Below, one piece after another: positions 53,323 through 61,899 of a stretch of DNA of 64,000 nt. The notes under the pieces were generated by a model. It was not told where the DNA came from and searched no databases. It saw only the letters and a program-made list of their open reading frames with translations. The translations under genes and the position numbers were made by a program. The first letter of the stretch is position 1. Each line of letters starts with the position of its first letter. Source of the stretch: Bacteroidota bacterium (GTDB lineage: Bacteria; Bacteroidota; Bacteroidia; Chitinophagales; Chitinophagaceae); contig JAFAGI010000012.1 of the NCBI GenBank assembly GCA_023422835.1, positions 310,001 through 374,000 on the forward strand. Reading direction: 5' to 3'.

Positions 53323-53988
53323 ATGTTTAACCAGATCATTCAATTAAAATATGCAGCGCCTTTGTATCTGTTATCGGTGTTGTTGTTTGGGTGTGTTGAA
53401 CAAAAAAAACATAGTTCTATGAGTGAAAATATTGCCAATGGAGATGTGGCTTTCAGAGACACTGCCACTTTCGGCACCGGCTGTTTCTGGTGCACAGAAG
53501 CCCTATTTGAAAGGCTCGAGGGCGTTACCAATGTGGTAAGCGGCTATGCGGGAAGCAAAGTTCCAAACCCAAGCTATGAAGAGGTGACCACAGGTACTAC
53601 CGGCGCTGCGGAAGTATGCCAGATAACTTTTGATCCCAACGTGATCAGCTACCAGGACCTGCTTAAAGTTTTTTGGGAAGTACATGACCCTACTACTTTG
53701 AACCGGCAGGGAAATGATGTAGGCCCGCAATATAGGAGCGTAATATTTTTTCACGATAAAGAACAGGAAGCACTGGCAAAAGAATTTAAAAGACGCCTCA
53801 ACGAAAGCGGCGCATGGGATAAACCGATTGTGACAGCTATAGAACCTCTGAGCAATTTTTATACGGCTGAAAACTACCATCAGGATTATTATATCAACAA
53901 TATACGTCAGCCGTATTGCCAGTACGTGATAAAGCCTAAGATGGAAAAATTCGAGCGTGTGTTTAAAGATAAACTAAAAGCTGATTAA
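53323..53988 (+). CDS. msrA: Peptide methionine sulfoxide reductase A, lipoprotein form
   Basis: Reduces methionine-S-sulfoxide in proteins. The catalytic GCFWC motif is at about residues 53-57, followed by EALFERLEGVTNVVSGYAGG-like sequence and the GPQYRS and NYHQDYY segments. Unlike the usual cytosolic form, the first 24 residues form a signal with a LLFGC lipobox (Cys24), so the enzyme is probably a membrane-anchored periplasmic protein. It has 221 aa, with the extra length explained by the leader. Confidence 0.95.
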   Translation: MFNQIIQLKYAAPLYLLSVLLFGCVEQKKHSSMSENIANGDVAFRDTATFGTGCFWCTEALFERLEGVTNVVSGYAGSKVPNPSYEEVTTGTTGAAEVCQITFDPNVISYQDLLKVFWEVHDPTTLNRQGNDVGPQYRSVIFFHDKEQEALAKEFKRRLNESGAWDKPIVTAIEPLSNFYTAENYHQDYYINNIRQPYCQYVIKPKMEKFERVFKDKLKAD

Positions 53989-53993
53989 TTATT

Positions 53994-54791
53994 TCATGGT
54001 TTATCAGCACTTTCTTTTTCAGGGTTGCCGTCTTGTATCCTCCTCATTTTTCTTGCGTCCTGGAAGAAGTCTGATGCGAAGATAAAATCATTGAGCAGTT
54101 CATCTTCACTGTAGAAAATTTCTTTGTTATTACCTTCCCACTGTACACGGCCCTGATGCAGGTATATGATATGATCGCCCATCTCCATCAGGCTGTTCAT
54201 ATCGTGCGTAACCACTACGGTTGTGGTGTTGTATTCTTCGGTGATCTCACGGATCAGTTTGTCTATCAGCAAAGATGTTTGCGGATCGAGGCCGGAATTA
54301 GGCTCATCGCAAAATAAATATTTAGGATTTAATATTAGAGAGCGTGCTATGCCAACTCTTTTTTTCATTCCGCCACTGATTTCTGCCGGCAGCTTTTTGT
54401 GGGCGTCTACCAAGTTTACTTTTTCCAACACAAAATCTACTTTTTCCTGTTTCTCTGCTTTGGAAAGATCGGAAAACATGTCGAGCGGGAAGCGTACATT
54501 CTGCTCCACTGTCATAGAATCAAAAAGAGCAGACCCCTGGAACAGCATGCCAATGGACTGCCGAAGCTCCGCACGTTCTTTGGTGTTCATCTTTACCATA
54601 TCTTCTCCCTCGTAGAGAATCTCTCCTTCTTCGGGTATAAATAACCCCACAATGCACTTGAGCAAAACACTTTTTCCGCTACCACTTGTGCCGATGATCA
54701 GGTTGCATTTGCCAGGCTCAATGTCCATGCTTACGCCTTTCAACACTTCTTTATCGTCAAACCTTTTCTTTACATTTTTTAAAGTAATCAT
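53994..54791 (-). CDS. MlaF-like ABC transporter ATPase
   Basis: The 265-aa ATPase has Walker A GTSGSGKSVLLK, signature SGGMKKRVGIAR and Walker B YLFCDEPNSGLDP. The SGGMKKRVGIAR form and the DxxNSGLDP are typical of the MlaF/Ttg2A group that powers phospholipid transport between membranes. The MlaE permease and MlaD substrate protein that usually accompany it are not adjacent. I chose ATG 54791, 25 bp after the lysA stop, over a start at 54830 that would overlap lysA and add 13 unmatched residues. Confidence 0.9.
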   Translation of the reverse strand: MITLKNVKKRFDDKEVLKGVSMDIEPGKCNLIIGTSGSGKSVLLKCIVGLFIPEEGEILYEGEDMVKMNTKERAELRQSIGMLFQGSALFDSMTVEQNVRFPLDMFSDLSKAEKQEKVDFVLEKVNLVDAHKKLPAEISGGMKKRVGIARSLILNPKYLFCDEPNSGLDPQTSLLIDKLIREITEEYNTTTVVVTHDMNSLMEMGDHIIYLHQGRVQWEGNNKEIFYSEDELLNDFIFASDFFQDARKMRRIQDGNPEKESADKP

Positions 54792-54816
54792 GAGTGTATG
54801 ATTAATAGTTTTAAAA

Positions 54817-56022
54817 TTACAGCACCTCAACCTGGTTTTTCAGCAGATCCTCAAATGTATCTCTCTTCCTGATCAGTAATTTTTTATCATCGAGCAACAG
54901 CACCTCCGCCGGCTTCAACCGCGAATTAAAGTTACTGCTCATTTCAAAGCCATATGCACCTGCATTTCTGAATACAAGAAAATCGCCCTCGCGCACCTCA
55001 GCGATTTTCCTGTCCCAGGCAAAGGTATCTGTTTCGCAAATATTTCCAACCACCGTATAGATCCTGTCGGATCCGTGGGGGTTGGAAAGGTTTTCAATTT
55101 TGTGATAAGCTTCGTAAAACATAGGACGTATGAGATGATTAAAGCCCGAATTCACACCGACGAAAACAGTGGCTGTGGTATGCTTTATCACATTGGCTTT
55201 TACTATAAAATCGCCCGATTCGCTCACCAAGTATTTTCCGGGTTCAAACCACACATCAGGTTTTTTGCCCGTTTCCTGCTCGTATTTATCAAACGTTTCG
55301 GCAATTCTTTCCCCCAATGTCTTTACATCGGTTTCCATATCTGTTTCCTGGTAAGGCACTTTAAAGCCGCTGCCCAGGTCTATAAATTCTATGTTAGGAA
55401 AACGTGTAGCCACATCCAGCATTACGTCCAGGCCTGTAAGAAACACACCGATGTCTTTGATCTCGCTGCCTGTATGCATGTGCAGGCCATTGACGTGCAA
55501 TCCTGTGGATTTTACTATTCTTTCTATATGCCGCAACTGGTGTATGGATATGCCAAATTTACTGTCTATGTGGCCTGTGGAGATTTTGTAGTTGCCGCCC
55601 GCCATGATGTGCGGATTGAGGCGGATACAAACAGGATATGAGTTGCCAAACCTGTTGCCAAACCTTTCCAGGATGGAAATATTGTCAATGTTGATGTGCA
55701 CATTTAGCTCTTTGCCTTCCACGATCTCTTCAAAATCCACACAGTTGGGAGTGAACATGATCTGTTCGGGAGCAAAGCCGGCCTTCAATCCTAATTTCAC
55801 TTCCTGTATGCTTACACAGTCCAGGTTAGCGCCCAGGCTGTGCATGTACTTAAGAATATTAATGTTGGTAAGTGATTTACACGCGTAAAAAAACTTTGCA
55901 TTGGTATGTTTAAAAGCCGTAGTGAGCTTATTGTACTGTTCTTTGATCTTATTTGCATCGTACACATACACAGGTGTACCAAACTCTTTTGCTACCGCAA
56001 TTAACTCCTCGTTCGCTGCCAT
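54817..56022 (-). CDS. lysA: Diaminopimelate decarboxylase
   Basis: Last step of lysine synthesis; PLP-dependent decarboxylation of meso-DAP. The PLP lysine is in KFFYACKSLTN (about residue 49), with LHMHTGSEI and the Gly-rich PLP site, then DVWFEPGKYLV and the C-terminal CETDTFAWDR with the dimer-interface Cys. At 401 aa the size is normal. The MlaF-like ATPase follows it by 25 bp on the same strand. dapF at 14 kb supplies its substrate. Confidence 0.94.
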   Translation of the reverse strand: MAANEELIAVAKEFGTPVYVYDANKIKEQYNKLTTAFKHTNAKFFYACKSLTNINILKYMHSLGANLDCVSIQEVKLGLKAGFAPEQIMFTPNCVDFEEIVEGKELNVHINIDNISILERFGNRFGNSYPVCIRLNPHIMAGGNYKISTGHIDSKFGISIHQLRHIERIVKSTGLHVNGLHMHTGSEIKDIGVFLTGLDVMLDVATRFPNIEFIDLGSGFKVPYQETDMETDVKTLGERIAETFDKYEQETGKKPDVWFEPGKYLVSESGDFIVKANVIKHTTATVFVGVNSGFNHLIRPMFYEAYHKIENLSNPHGSDRIYTVVGNICETDTFAWDRKIAEVREGDFLVFRNAGAYGFEMSSNFNSRLKPAEVLLLDDKKLLIRKRDTFEDLLKNQVEVL

Positions 56023-56362
56023 TTATTTGATAATTAAATTTATGATTAGCGAAAATAAGGAATGTGGCCGAAAAATTACTAATTAGTAGCGTCGCGATTT
56101 TTCAGATCACTTTCTTCAGATGCAAGCTTGGCTCTTATAAAATCAATGTTATGAATTGGCTAACGAAATTTTTATTGGAAATAATGCTTATTCCGCAAAT
56201 CTTTTACCTGTAAAAATTATAACATATTTAGCAAATAAATAGGCTATCTCAAAAGTCCGAGATAGCCTATTTATTTAAGGGGATGAAGAAAGTTTTGTTT
56301 GAGATTTTCAATAGTTTATTTTATTTTTTAATCTCTTAACAGTTATTACGCGTATATCTTTT
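56023..56362. other. Intergenic region containing a long perfect hairpin
   Basis: The 340-bp gap between lysA and the porin has no gene. Its notable element is an 18-bp perfect hairpin at 56233-56276, described separately. The rest is AT-rich and unstructured by eye. Confidence 0.5.
56233..56276. terminator. 18-bp perfect hairpin, probable terminator
   Basis: AAATAAATAGGCTATCTC is repeated exactly inverted around the loop AAAAGTCC. On the minus strand the T-rich outer arm ATTTATTT follows the GC-containing core, as in a terminator for the porin gene upstream. It is symmetric and works equally well on the plus strand. Confidence 0.65.
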
Positions 56363-56944
56363 CTACAATATTCTGTATCCTACACCAATCTGCAGGGTTT
56401 GCGAAGTCCATTTTTCTTTATCGCTGACGTCGTTTATATTTTGTAAACCTACGTTGTACCTTCCGTACACATTAAAGTTTCTCAGGTTGATCTGCGCACC
56501 CAGCACACCGCTAAGGTCCCCAGATTTAAATGCACTTTTAACATTAGTTCCCGTAGTCGCATCTTCATTAATCAAAATGCCGAACTGCGGGCCTACATGC
56601 AGCGTTACCAGGTTATTGACATTGTAACGCAACAATACCGGTATGTACATATAATCTAGCTTGGCCTTGGTATCAGGTTTTAAATTATCGTAAGTAACAT
56701 CAGATGTTGCAGTACGGGTTTGCGTCTGGCTGTAAAGCAACTCCGGCTGTATGCCTATTTTTTCAGTGAAGTCGTAGTGGCCAAAAGCGCCTACATGGTA
56801 TGAAAGATTAAAACCGTCTTTAAAAGCCTGGCCTGAAATTTTCCCCATGTTCAAACCTGCCTTTACTCCCAGCCCAAAATTCTGTGCAAATAAAAATGTG
56901 GATGTAAGCATTAGCACGCACACACTCAATAGATATTTTTTCAT
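56363..56944 (-). CDS. Small outer-membrane beta-barrel (porin-family) protein
   Basis: The 193-aa protein has a signal peptide (MKKYLLSVCVLMLTSTFLFA) and about eight predicted beta strands such as FGLGVKAGLNMGK, IGIQPELLYSQ and YIPVLLRYNV. It ends with LQIGVGYRIL, whose alternating hydrophobics suit barrel insertion by BamA. This is the OMP_b-brl_2 layout. The function is unknown; it may be structural. It is monocistronic and followed by the long hairpin. Confidence 0.85.
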   Translation of the reverse strand: MKKYLLSVCVLMLTSTFLFAQNFGLGVKAGLNMGKISGQAFKDGFNLSYHVGAFGHYDFTEKIGIQPELLYSQTQTRTATSDVTYDNLKPDTKAKLDYMYIPVLLRYNVNNLVTLHVGPQFGILINEDATTGTNVKSAFKSGDLSGVLGAQINLRNFNVYGRYNVGLQNINDVSDKEKWTSQTLQIGVGYRIL

Positions 56945-57078
56945 AAATTAATTATTTAGTTACAAATTAATACAACAGTACGAATGAAGATCACGTCAAA
57001 TGTAATGCCAAGGTATAAAGAAATAATATTTACATTATTAAATATCTTCTTTTCTTTGCAGAACTAAATACGACAAAT

Positions 57079-57975
57079 TTGAAAGCTGCGCTAATAAGAT
57101 TAAACATAGCTGTTTTTTTATGGGGTTTTACAGGAGTGCTGGGCAAAGAAATTTCGCTTAATCCGGGCTGGCTGACCTGGTGGCGCATGCTGATAACGGT
57201 TGTAACGTTGTGGGTATTATTTGGTTTCCAGAACCGCATTCAAAAAATATCAGGCAAGGACTTTATCAGGATCGGGTTTGTAGGTTTTGTGCTGGCACTG
57301 CACTGGCTGTGTTTTTATGGAAGCATTAAAATAGCTAATGTATCCATTGCGCTTACCTGCCTCTCAACGTCTGCGCTGGCATCTGCATTGCTTGAACCGT
57401 TGTTTTTTAAAAGAAAAATAAACAGCAGGGAAATTCTGCTGGGGTTGCTTACACTTTTGGGCGTAGGCATTGTGTACTACACCAACCTGCATTTTTCCGC
57501 AGGTATCTATATCGGGCTGCTGGCAATGGTTTTAACGGTACTGACCTCCATTCTCAACAAGAAACTGGTAAATGATTACCGCTCAGACACCATTACTATT
57601 TACCAGCTCACCGGTGGTTTTTTATGCTTATCTGTACTGATGCCGCTGTATGAGTATATCTTCCCTGCACAAAATCATATTCCCATAAAGCTCGACTGGC
57701 TGTGGCTTGCCGTACTGGCGTGGGTATGTACTATTCTTACTTATTTTTTGTACGTGTCTGCCCTGAGGAAGTTAATGCCCTTTACCATGAACCTGACACT
57801 GACGCTTGAGCCTGTGTACGGCATTGTGCTGGCGTTTATTTTATTTCATGAAAATAAAAAATTATCGCCTTATTTTTACATAGGGTTATTGCTGATCATG
57901 GTTGCCGTATTCGTCCAGACCAGAAGCCTGGTGAAGGAAAACAAAACTCAATCCGGCAATCTTTCTAGTACGTAA
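57079..57975 (+). CDS. EamA/DMT-family transporter
   Basis: The 298-aa inner-membrane protein has ten hydrophobic helices in two EamA repeats, with WWRMLITVVTLW in the first and LTLTLEPVYGIVLAFI in the last part. The substrate is unknown (metabolite or amino-acid efflux is typical). The start is TTG 57079, because no in-frame ATG or GTG lies near and the first helix begins directly after it. Its last 28 bp overlap the convergent YkgJ gene. Confidence 0.88.
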   Translation: MKAALIRLNIAVFLWGFTGVLGKEISLNPGWLTWWRMLITVVTLWVLFGFQNRIQKISGKDFIRIGFVGFVLALHWLCFYGSIKIANVSIALTCLSTSALASALLEPLFFKRKINSREILLGLLTLLGVGIVYYTNLHFSAGIYIGLLAMVLTVLTSILNKKLVNDYRSDTITIYQLTGGFLCLSVLMPLYEYIFPAQNHIPIKLDWLWLAVLAWVCTILTYFLYVSALRKLMPFTMNLTLTLEPVYGIVLAFILFHENKKLSPYFYIGLLLIMVAVFVQTRSLVKENKTQSGNLSST

Positions 57976-58412
57976 AATACGATGGGGCAAAATTCTGCAT
58001 TCTTCAATGTGATCTTCTTTCTTTTGATGAGCACATCTTCATTGGTGTAAGGAAAACGTGCACAATCGGAAGGGCGCACATCGTAAATAGAGCAGCAGTT
58101 GTCGCTACCCAGGAAGGGGCACGGCGCTGACTTAACCACGTAATCACCATCCTGGTCCAGGTTTAAATAGGTATCTATAAAAACACTTTCACGCAGGCGA
58201 AGGTGTTTGCTTATTCTTTTAATGTCAGGCGTTTTAAACCGCGGGGAATAATTTTTACAGCAGGCCGCGCATTCAAGGCAGTCTATTTTAGAAAAAGCAT
58301 CGTTATGGAGAGCAGGCAAAAGTTTCAGCGCTTTGTTTTTATCGGCACGCTCCAGCCTGCGCACATATTTCTTTTTACTTTCCAATGATTTTTTCTGCCA
58401 GTTCTTATCCAT
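57948..58412 (-). CDS. YkgJ-family cysteine-cluster protein
   Basis: The 154-aa protein has the cysteine-cluster pattern of YkgJ: CLECAACCKN, then CPFLGSDNCCSIY, and RPSDCARFPY, with a final CPIVFYVL. These cysteines probably coordinate zinc or an Fe-S cluster. The function is unknown. ATG 58412 is used; an upstream start at 58475 would add 21 residues without support. The 3' end overlaps the EamA gene by 28 bp. Confidence 0.88.
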   Translation of the reverse strand: MDKNWQKKSLESKKKYVRRLERADKNKALKLLPALHNDAFSKIDCLECAACCKNYSPRFKTPDIKRISKHLRLRESVFIDTYLNLDQDGDYVVKSAPCPFLGSDNCCSIYDVRPSDCARFPYTNEDVLIKRKKITLKNAEFCPIVFYVLERLPD

Positions 58413-58470
58413 CGCACGTTGTTGTAGCTGCAAAAATAAATTTCTTATTTTATTAAAATAGTATAATCGG

Positions 58471-58478
58471 TACATTTG
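58471..58478 (+). promoter_or_regulatory. -7 box of the broken lipoprotein gene
   Basis: TACATTTG fits TAnnTTTG. It contains the TTG at 58476 and so argues against that codon as a start. Confidence 0.35.
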
Positions 58479-58541
58479 AAATGTAAAAAAATGGAAGGTT
58501 TAGAAAGTATTGGTAAATTTCTGAAATTAATCAGGCTAAAT

Positions 58542-59140
58542 ATGGGGAATATATTCAAACAATGGCTAATTCTTTTAATGATAGTTATTTTATCTGCATG
58601 TAACAATGCTGTGCGCAGGCTATACGGTATCCGAAGCTATAAATTCCTTCACGATAATGAGATTGCAGCTCTTGCCAATAAGTTCAAAATCAGCGATGGT
58701 ATTTATAGCTTAGATACAAATTTCATTAGCGCTTTAAACAATTTTGAGTATTCAGAACAACTGAAAAACAATCCCGTCCATCACCTTGTTAAGTACAAAT
58801 TCAGGCAACCTTTATTAATTGTTGTTTTTAACAATGCTATGGGCAGGCAATTAAGCTTTTTAAATAATTGCTATGCACCCGGCTTCCCCAATCATAAATG
58901 AAGAACAAAGAATAACATGCAGCATTTTCCAGCCATTGGAGGTACGCCCACAGATACATTGGTAAACCTCAATGATATTGTCACATACCTAAAGCCAGTA
59001 CAAGCCGCTACTCTGAAACAAAAGAAATATAGTATGCTCGTATTCTGGAATCAGTATTTCGGAAGACAAACGGGAGATATTTAAATGAGGTGCACAGCTA
59101 CCTAATAAAAAATAAGGTAAAAGACATATTACACATTTAG
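58542..59140 (+). pseudogene. Lipoprotein gene broken by an in-frame stop and a frameshift
   Basis: ATG 58542 opens a lipoprotein signal (WLILLMIVILSACNN) and continues to RQLSFLNNCYAPGFPNHK, then meets TGA at 58899-58901. The same frame resumes directly and stays protein-like (QHFPAIGGTPTDTLVNLNDI, then YSMLVFWNQYFGRQTG). Near 59075 the reading shifts frame to RYLNEVHSYLIKNKVKDIL and ends at 59138-59140. One protein of about 200 aa is thus split by two lesions. ATG 58491 is an alternative start. Read-through of the TGA is not suggested by any structure I can see. Confidence 0.7.
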
Positions 59141-59184
59141 CACATAAACAATGATAACTTTTTATACGCAATAGAACATAACAG

Positions 59185-60228
59185 ATGACAAATTCCCAAC
59201 CAATGTACAGTTTTTTATATGATTATAGTGAAGGATGCCATCCCGCTATTTTAACAGCACTGCATGAAAGCAACCTGGTACAACAACCCGGTTATGGAGA
59301 GGATGTTTTTTCTGCAGCAGCCAAAGACCTGATTAAAAAAGAGGCAGATGCTACTCATGCGCATGTTCACTTCGTTGCAGGTGGCACGCAAACCAACCTG
59401 CTCGTGATCCATGCAGCTTTGAAATCTTATGAAGCAGTTATCAGCGCAGACACCGGGCATATCAATGTAAATGAAACAGGCGCCATAGAAGCTACCGGGC
59501 ATAAGATATTAGCCATTCCTTCAGCTGATGGCAAAATCACACCGGCACAGATACAGGAAATAGCGGATAATTACAACCATTTTCCGCACGTGGTAAAGCC
59601 TGCGATGGTATACATATCCAACGCTACGGAAACGGGCGCTATTTACTCCGCAGAAGAATTGAAAAATATTTCGCAATGCTGTAGAAAAAACAAGCTGCTA
59701 TTGTTCATGGATGGTGCAAGGTTAGCCACAGCTTTATGTTCTGAAGAAAATGACCTTACTTTAGCAGATATAGCACAGCTTACAGATGTATTTTACATAG
59801 GCGGTACCAAAAACGGCGCACTGCTGGGCGAAGCTGTTGTCATCAACAATACCGCACTACAGGAAGGGTTCAGTTTTCATTTAAAACAAAGAGGTGCGCT
59901 GCTGGCAAAGGGGAGGATCATGGGTATACAGTTCCAGACATTGTTTAGCAATCAGCTATTTTATCAGCTGGCAACACATGCCAATGCATGCGCCAAAGCT
60001 ATTGCCCAGGGAGCAATTGACGCAGGCTACAGCTTTCTCACCAAACCACAGACCAACCAGTTGTTCATTATTTTACCTTATGATACAATAAAGAAACTAC
60101 AGGAAAAATATGCATTCTATGTCTGGAAGAAAATTGATCAAGACCGGGCATGTATCAGAGTTGTGACTTCCTGGGCAACGGATAAAAAAATGGTTGACGC
60201 ATTTATCAATGACCTTAAAAAATCATGA
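59185..60228 (+). CDS. Low-specificity threonine aldolase family
   Basis: The 347-aa PLP enzyme of fold type I splits beta-hydroxy amino acids such as threonine into glycine and an aldehyde. It shows DYSEGCHPAILTAL, the PLP-binding AGGTQTNLLVIHAAL, LLFMDGARLATAL and the lysine-bearing YIGGTKNGALLGEA. Members of this family may also act as tryptophanase-like lyases or on other hydroxy amino acids. Its TGA overlaps the next ATG (ATGA), so translation is coupled to the DUF202 gene. Confidence 0.92.
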   Translation: MTNSQPMYSFLYDYSEGCHPAILTALHESNLVQQPGYGEDVFSAAAKDLIKKEADATHAHVHFVAGGTQTNLLVIHAALKSYEAVISADTGHINVNETGAIEATGHKILAIPSADGKITPAQIQEIADNYNHFPHVVKPAMVYISNATETGAIYSAEELKNISQCCRKNKLLLFMDGARLATALCSEENDLTLADIAQLTDVFYIGGTKNGALLGEAVVINNTALQEGFSFHLKQRGALLAKGRIMGIQFQTLFSNQLFYQLATHANACAKAIAQGAIDAGYSFLTKPQTNQLFIILPYDTIKKLQEKYAFYVWKKIDQDRACIRVVTSWATDKKMVDAFINDLKKS

Positions 60229-60623
60229 ACATGGATGAAGATAAAAATATATCAAAAAAGATTGTACCCAACGACCACCTGGCAAACGAACGCACACTGC
60301 TGGCATGGATCAGGACTGGCATTGCCATTATGGCTTTCGGATTTGTGGTTGTAAAATTTTCTTTTTTCCTGAAGCAACTATCCTATTTGCTCGGCGCTGA
60401 AATCAAAGTGTACCGAGGCCACTCGGATGTGGTGGGCATCATCATTGTAGCAGCTGGTTTACTTTGTATGGTATTTTCCTATATACAGTATAAATACACG
60501 GAGAAAAAATTACTGGATAATGCATACAGGCCATCTTCCAAACTCTTGCTGGCGCTGGTGCTCACACTGGGTATCATCGGTATTTTGCTAATATTCTATC
60601 TGATACAAAATGTGCGGATGTAA
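60225..60623 (+). CDS. DUF202/YidH-family membrane protein
   Basis: The 132-aa protein has the DUF202 pattern DHLANERTLLAWIRTGIAIMAFG, then two more transmembrane segments (VVGIIIVAAGLLCMVFSYI and LALVLTLGIIGILLIFYLI). It overlaps the threonine aldolase stop by 4 nt. ATG 60225 or the ATG two codons on could be used. The function is unknown. Confidence 0.85.
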   Translation: MNMDEDKNISKKIVPNDHLANERTLLAWIRTGIAIMAFGFVVVKFSFFLKQLSYLLGAEIKVYRGHSDVVGIIIVAAGLLCMVFSYIQYKYTEKKLLDNAYRPSSKLLLALVLTLGIIGILLIFYLIQNVRM

Positions 60624-60638
60624 TTGTAAATTATCAAT

Positions 60639-60646
60639 TAAATTTG
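60639..60646 (+). promoter_or_regulatory. -7 box of purM
   Basis: TAAATTTG fits TAnnTTTG and lies five bases before the purM ATG. No -33 TTG at the right distance. Confidence 0.35.
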
Positions 60647-60650
60647 CAGC

Positions 60651-61823
60651 ATGAGTTTATACAACAGGCGCGGCGTTTCCGCACAGAAAGAAGAAGTACA
60701 CCAGGCAATCAAGAAACTCGACCAGGGATTATTTCCCAATGCGTTTTGTAAAATGTACCCTGACTATATCGGCGGAGATGATGCGTATGTAAACATTATG
60801 CACGCCGACGGCGCCGGCACCAAAAGCATACTGGCCTACCTCTACTACAAAGAAACCGGTGATGTAAGCGTTTGGCGCGGTATAGCACAGGACGCTGTTG
60901 CCATGAATTTAGACGACCTGCTGTGCGTAGGCATTTACGATAATATACTTTTTTCTTCTACTATTGACAGGAACAAAACGCTGATAGGCGTAGATATACT
61001 GCAGGAAGTTATCCAGGGCACACAGGAATTCTTTGATGAACTGAAAAAATATGGTGTAAATATTCACTACCTCGGCGGAGAGACCGCAGACGTGGGCGAT
61101 GTGGTACGCACCATTGCTGTAAACGGCACTATGACTGCAAGACAGCATAAATCAAAGATCATTACCAATGAAAAAATTTCTGAAAAGAATGTAATTGTAG
61201 GCTTTGCCAGCTTCGGCAAGGCGGTGTATGAAAAAGAATACAACAGCGGCCTGGGCAGCAACGGCCTCACCAGTGCGCGCCACGATGTACTGACTAAGTA
61301 CTATGCGGAAAACTACCGGGAAACCTACGAACCTAAACTGTCAGACGATGTTGTGTACATAGGCACACAGCAGCTTACAGATGAAATAGCTATAGAAGAT
61401 TTTGGCAAAATAGATACCGGCAAACTCCTGCTCTCTCCTACCCGCACCTATGCACCTTTAATGAAACGGTTACTGGAAGATCATTTCAACGATATCTACG
61501 GGGTAATACATTGCAGCGGCGGCGGACAAACCAAGTGTATGAAATATTTGCCGAAAGCACTGAGAGTAGTTAAAGACAATCTCTTCGATGCTCCTCCTAT
61601 ATTTAATCTCATACAAAAAAATTCAGGTGCAGACAACCGCGAAATGTACCAGGTTTTCAATATGGGGCACCGGATTGAGATCTTCACGCATGAGTCTGCT
61701 GCAGACAGTATGATAGCTGCTGCTTACGACCTGGGTATTGAAGCACGCGTGATCGGGTACACGGAAGCATCTGATCAAAAAGAATTACTGATCAAAACCA
61801 AGGATGAAGAAATTCATTATTGA
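60651..61823 (+). CDS. purM: AIR synthetase (PurM), Bacteroidota type
   Basis: Converts formylglycinamidine ribotide to aminoimidazole ribotide in purine synthesis. The protein has IGGDDAYVNIMHADGAGTKS (ATP-grasp-like entry with the catalytic Asp), DDLLCVGIYDNILFSSTIDR, GGETADVGDVV and SGGGQTKCMKYLPKALR. At 390 aa it is longer than the about 345 aa of enterobacterial PurM but has the size of other Bacteroidota forms. It follows DUF202 by 27 bp. Confidence 0.95.
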   Translation: MSLYNRRGVSAQKEEVHQAIKKLDQGLFPNAFCKMYPDYIGGDDAYVNIMHADGAGTKSILAYLYYKETGDVSVWRGIAQDAVAMNLDDLLCVGIYDNILFSSTIDRNKTLIGVDILQEVIQGTQEFFDELKKYGVNIHYLGGETADVGDVVRTIAVNGTMTARQHKSKIITNEKISEKNVIVGFASFGKAVYEKEYNSGLGSNGLTSARHDVLTKYYAENYRETYEPKLSDDVVYIGTQQLTDEIAIEDFGKIDTGKLLLSPTRTYAPLMKRLLEDHFNDIYGVIHCSGGGQTKCMKYLPKALRVVKDNLFDAPPIFNLIQKNSGADNREMYQVFNMGHRIEIFTHESAADSMIAAAYDLGIEARVIGYTEASDQKELLIKTKDEEIHY

Positions 61824-61899
61824 GATTGAAGATAGTGAGCTGGCTACCAATTGTGGCTGATGCTTAGAAGCATTTGCCTGACCTGTACAATGCTTAAGT

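Noticed and set aside
58899..58901. TGA read as selenocysteine
   Set aside because: No structured insertion element is evident, a further frameshift follows, and the protein type is not a selenoprotein family.
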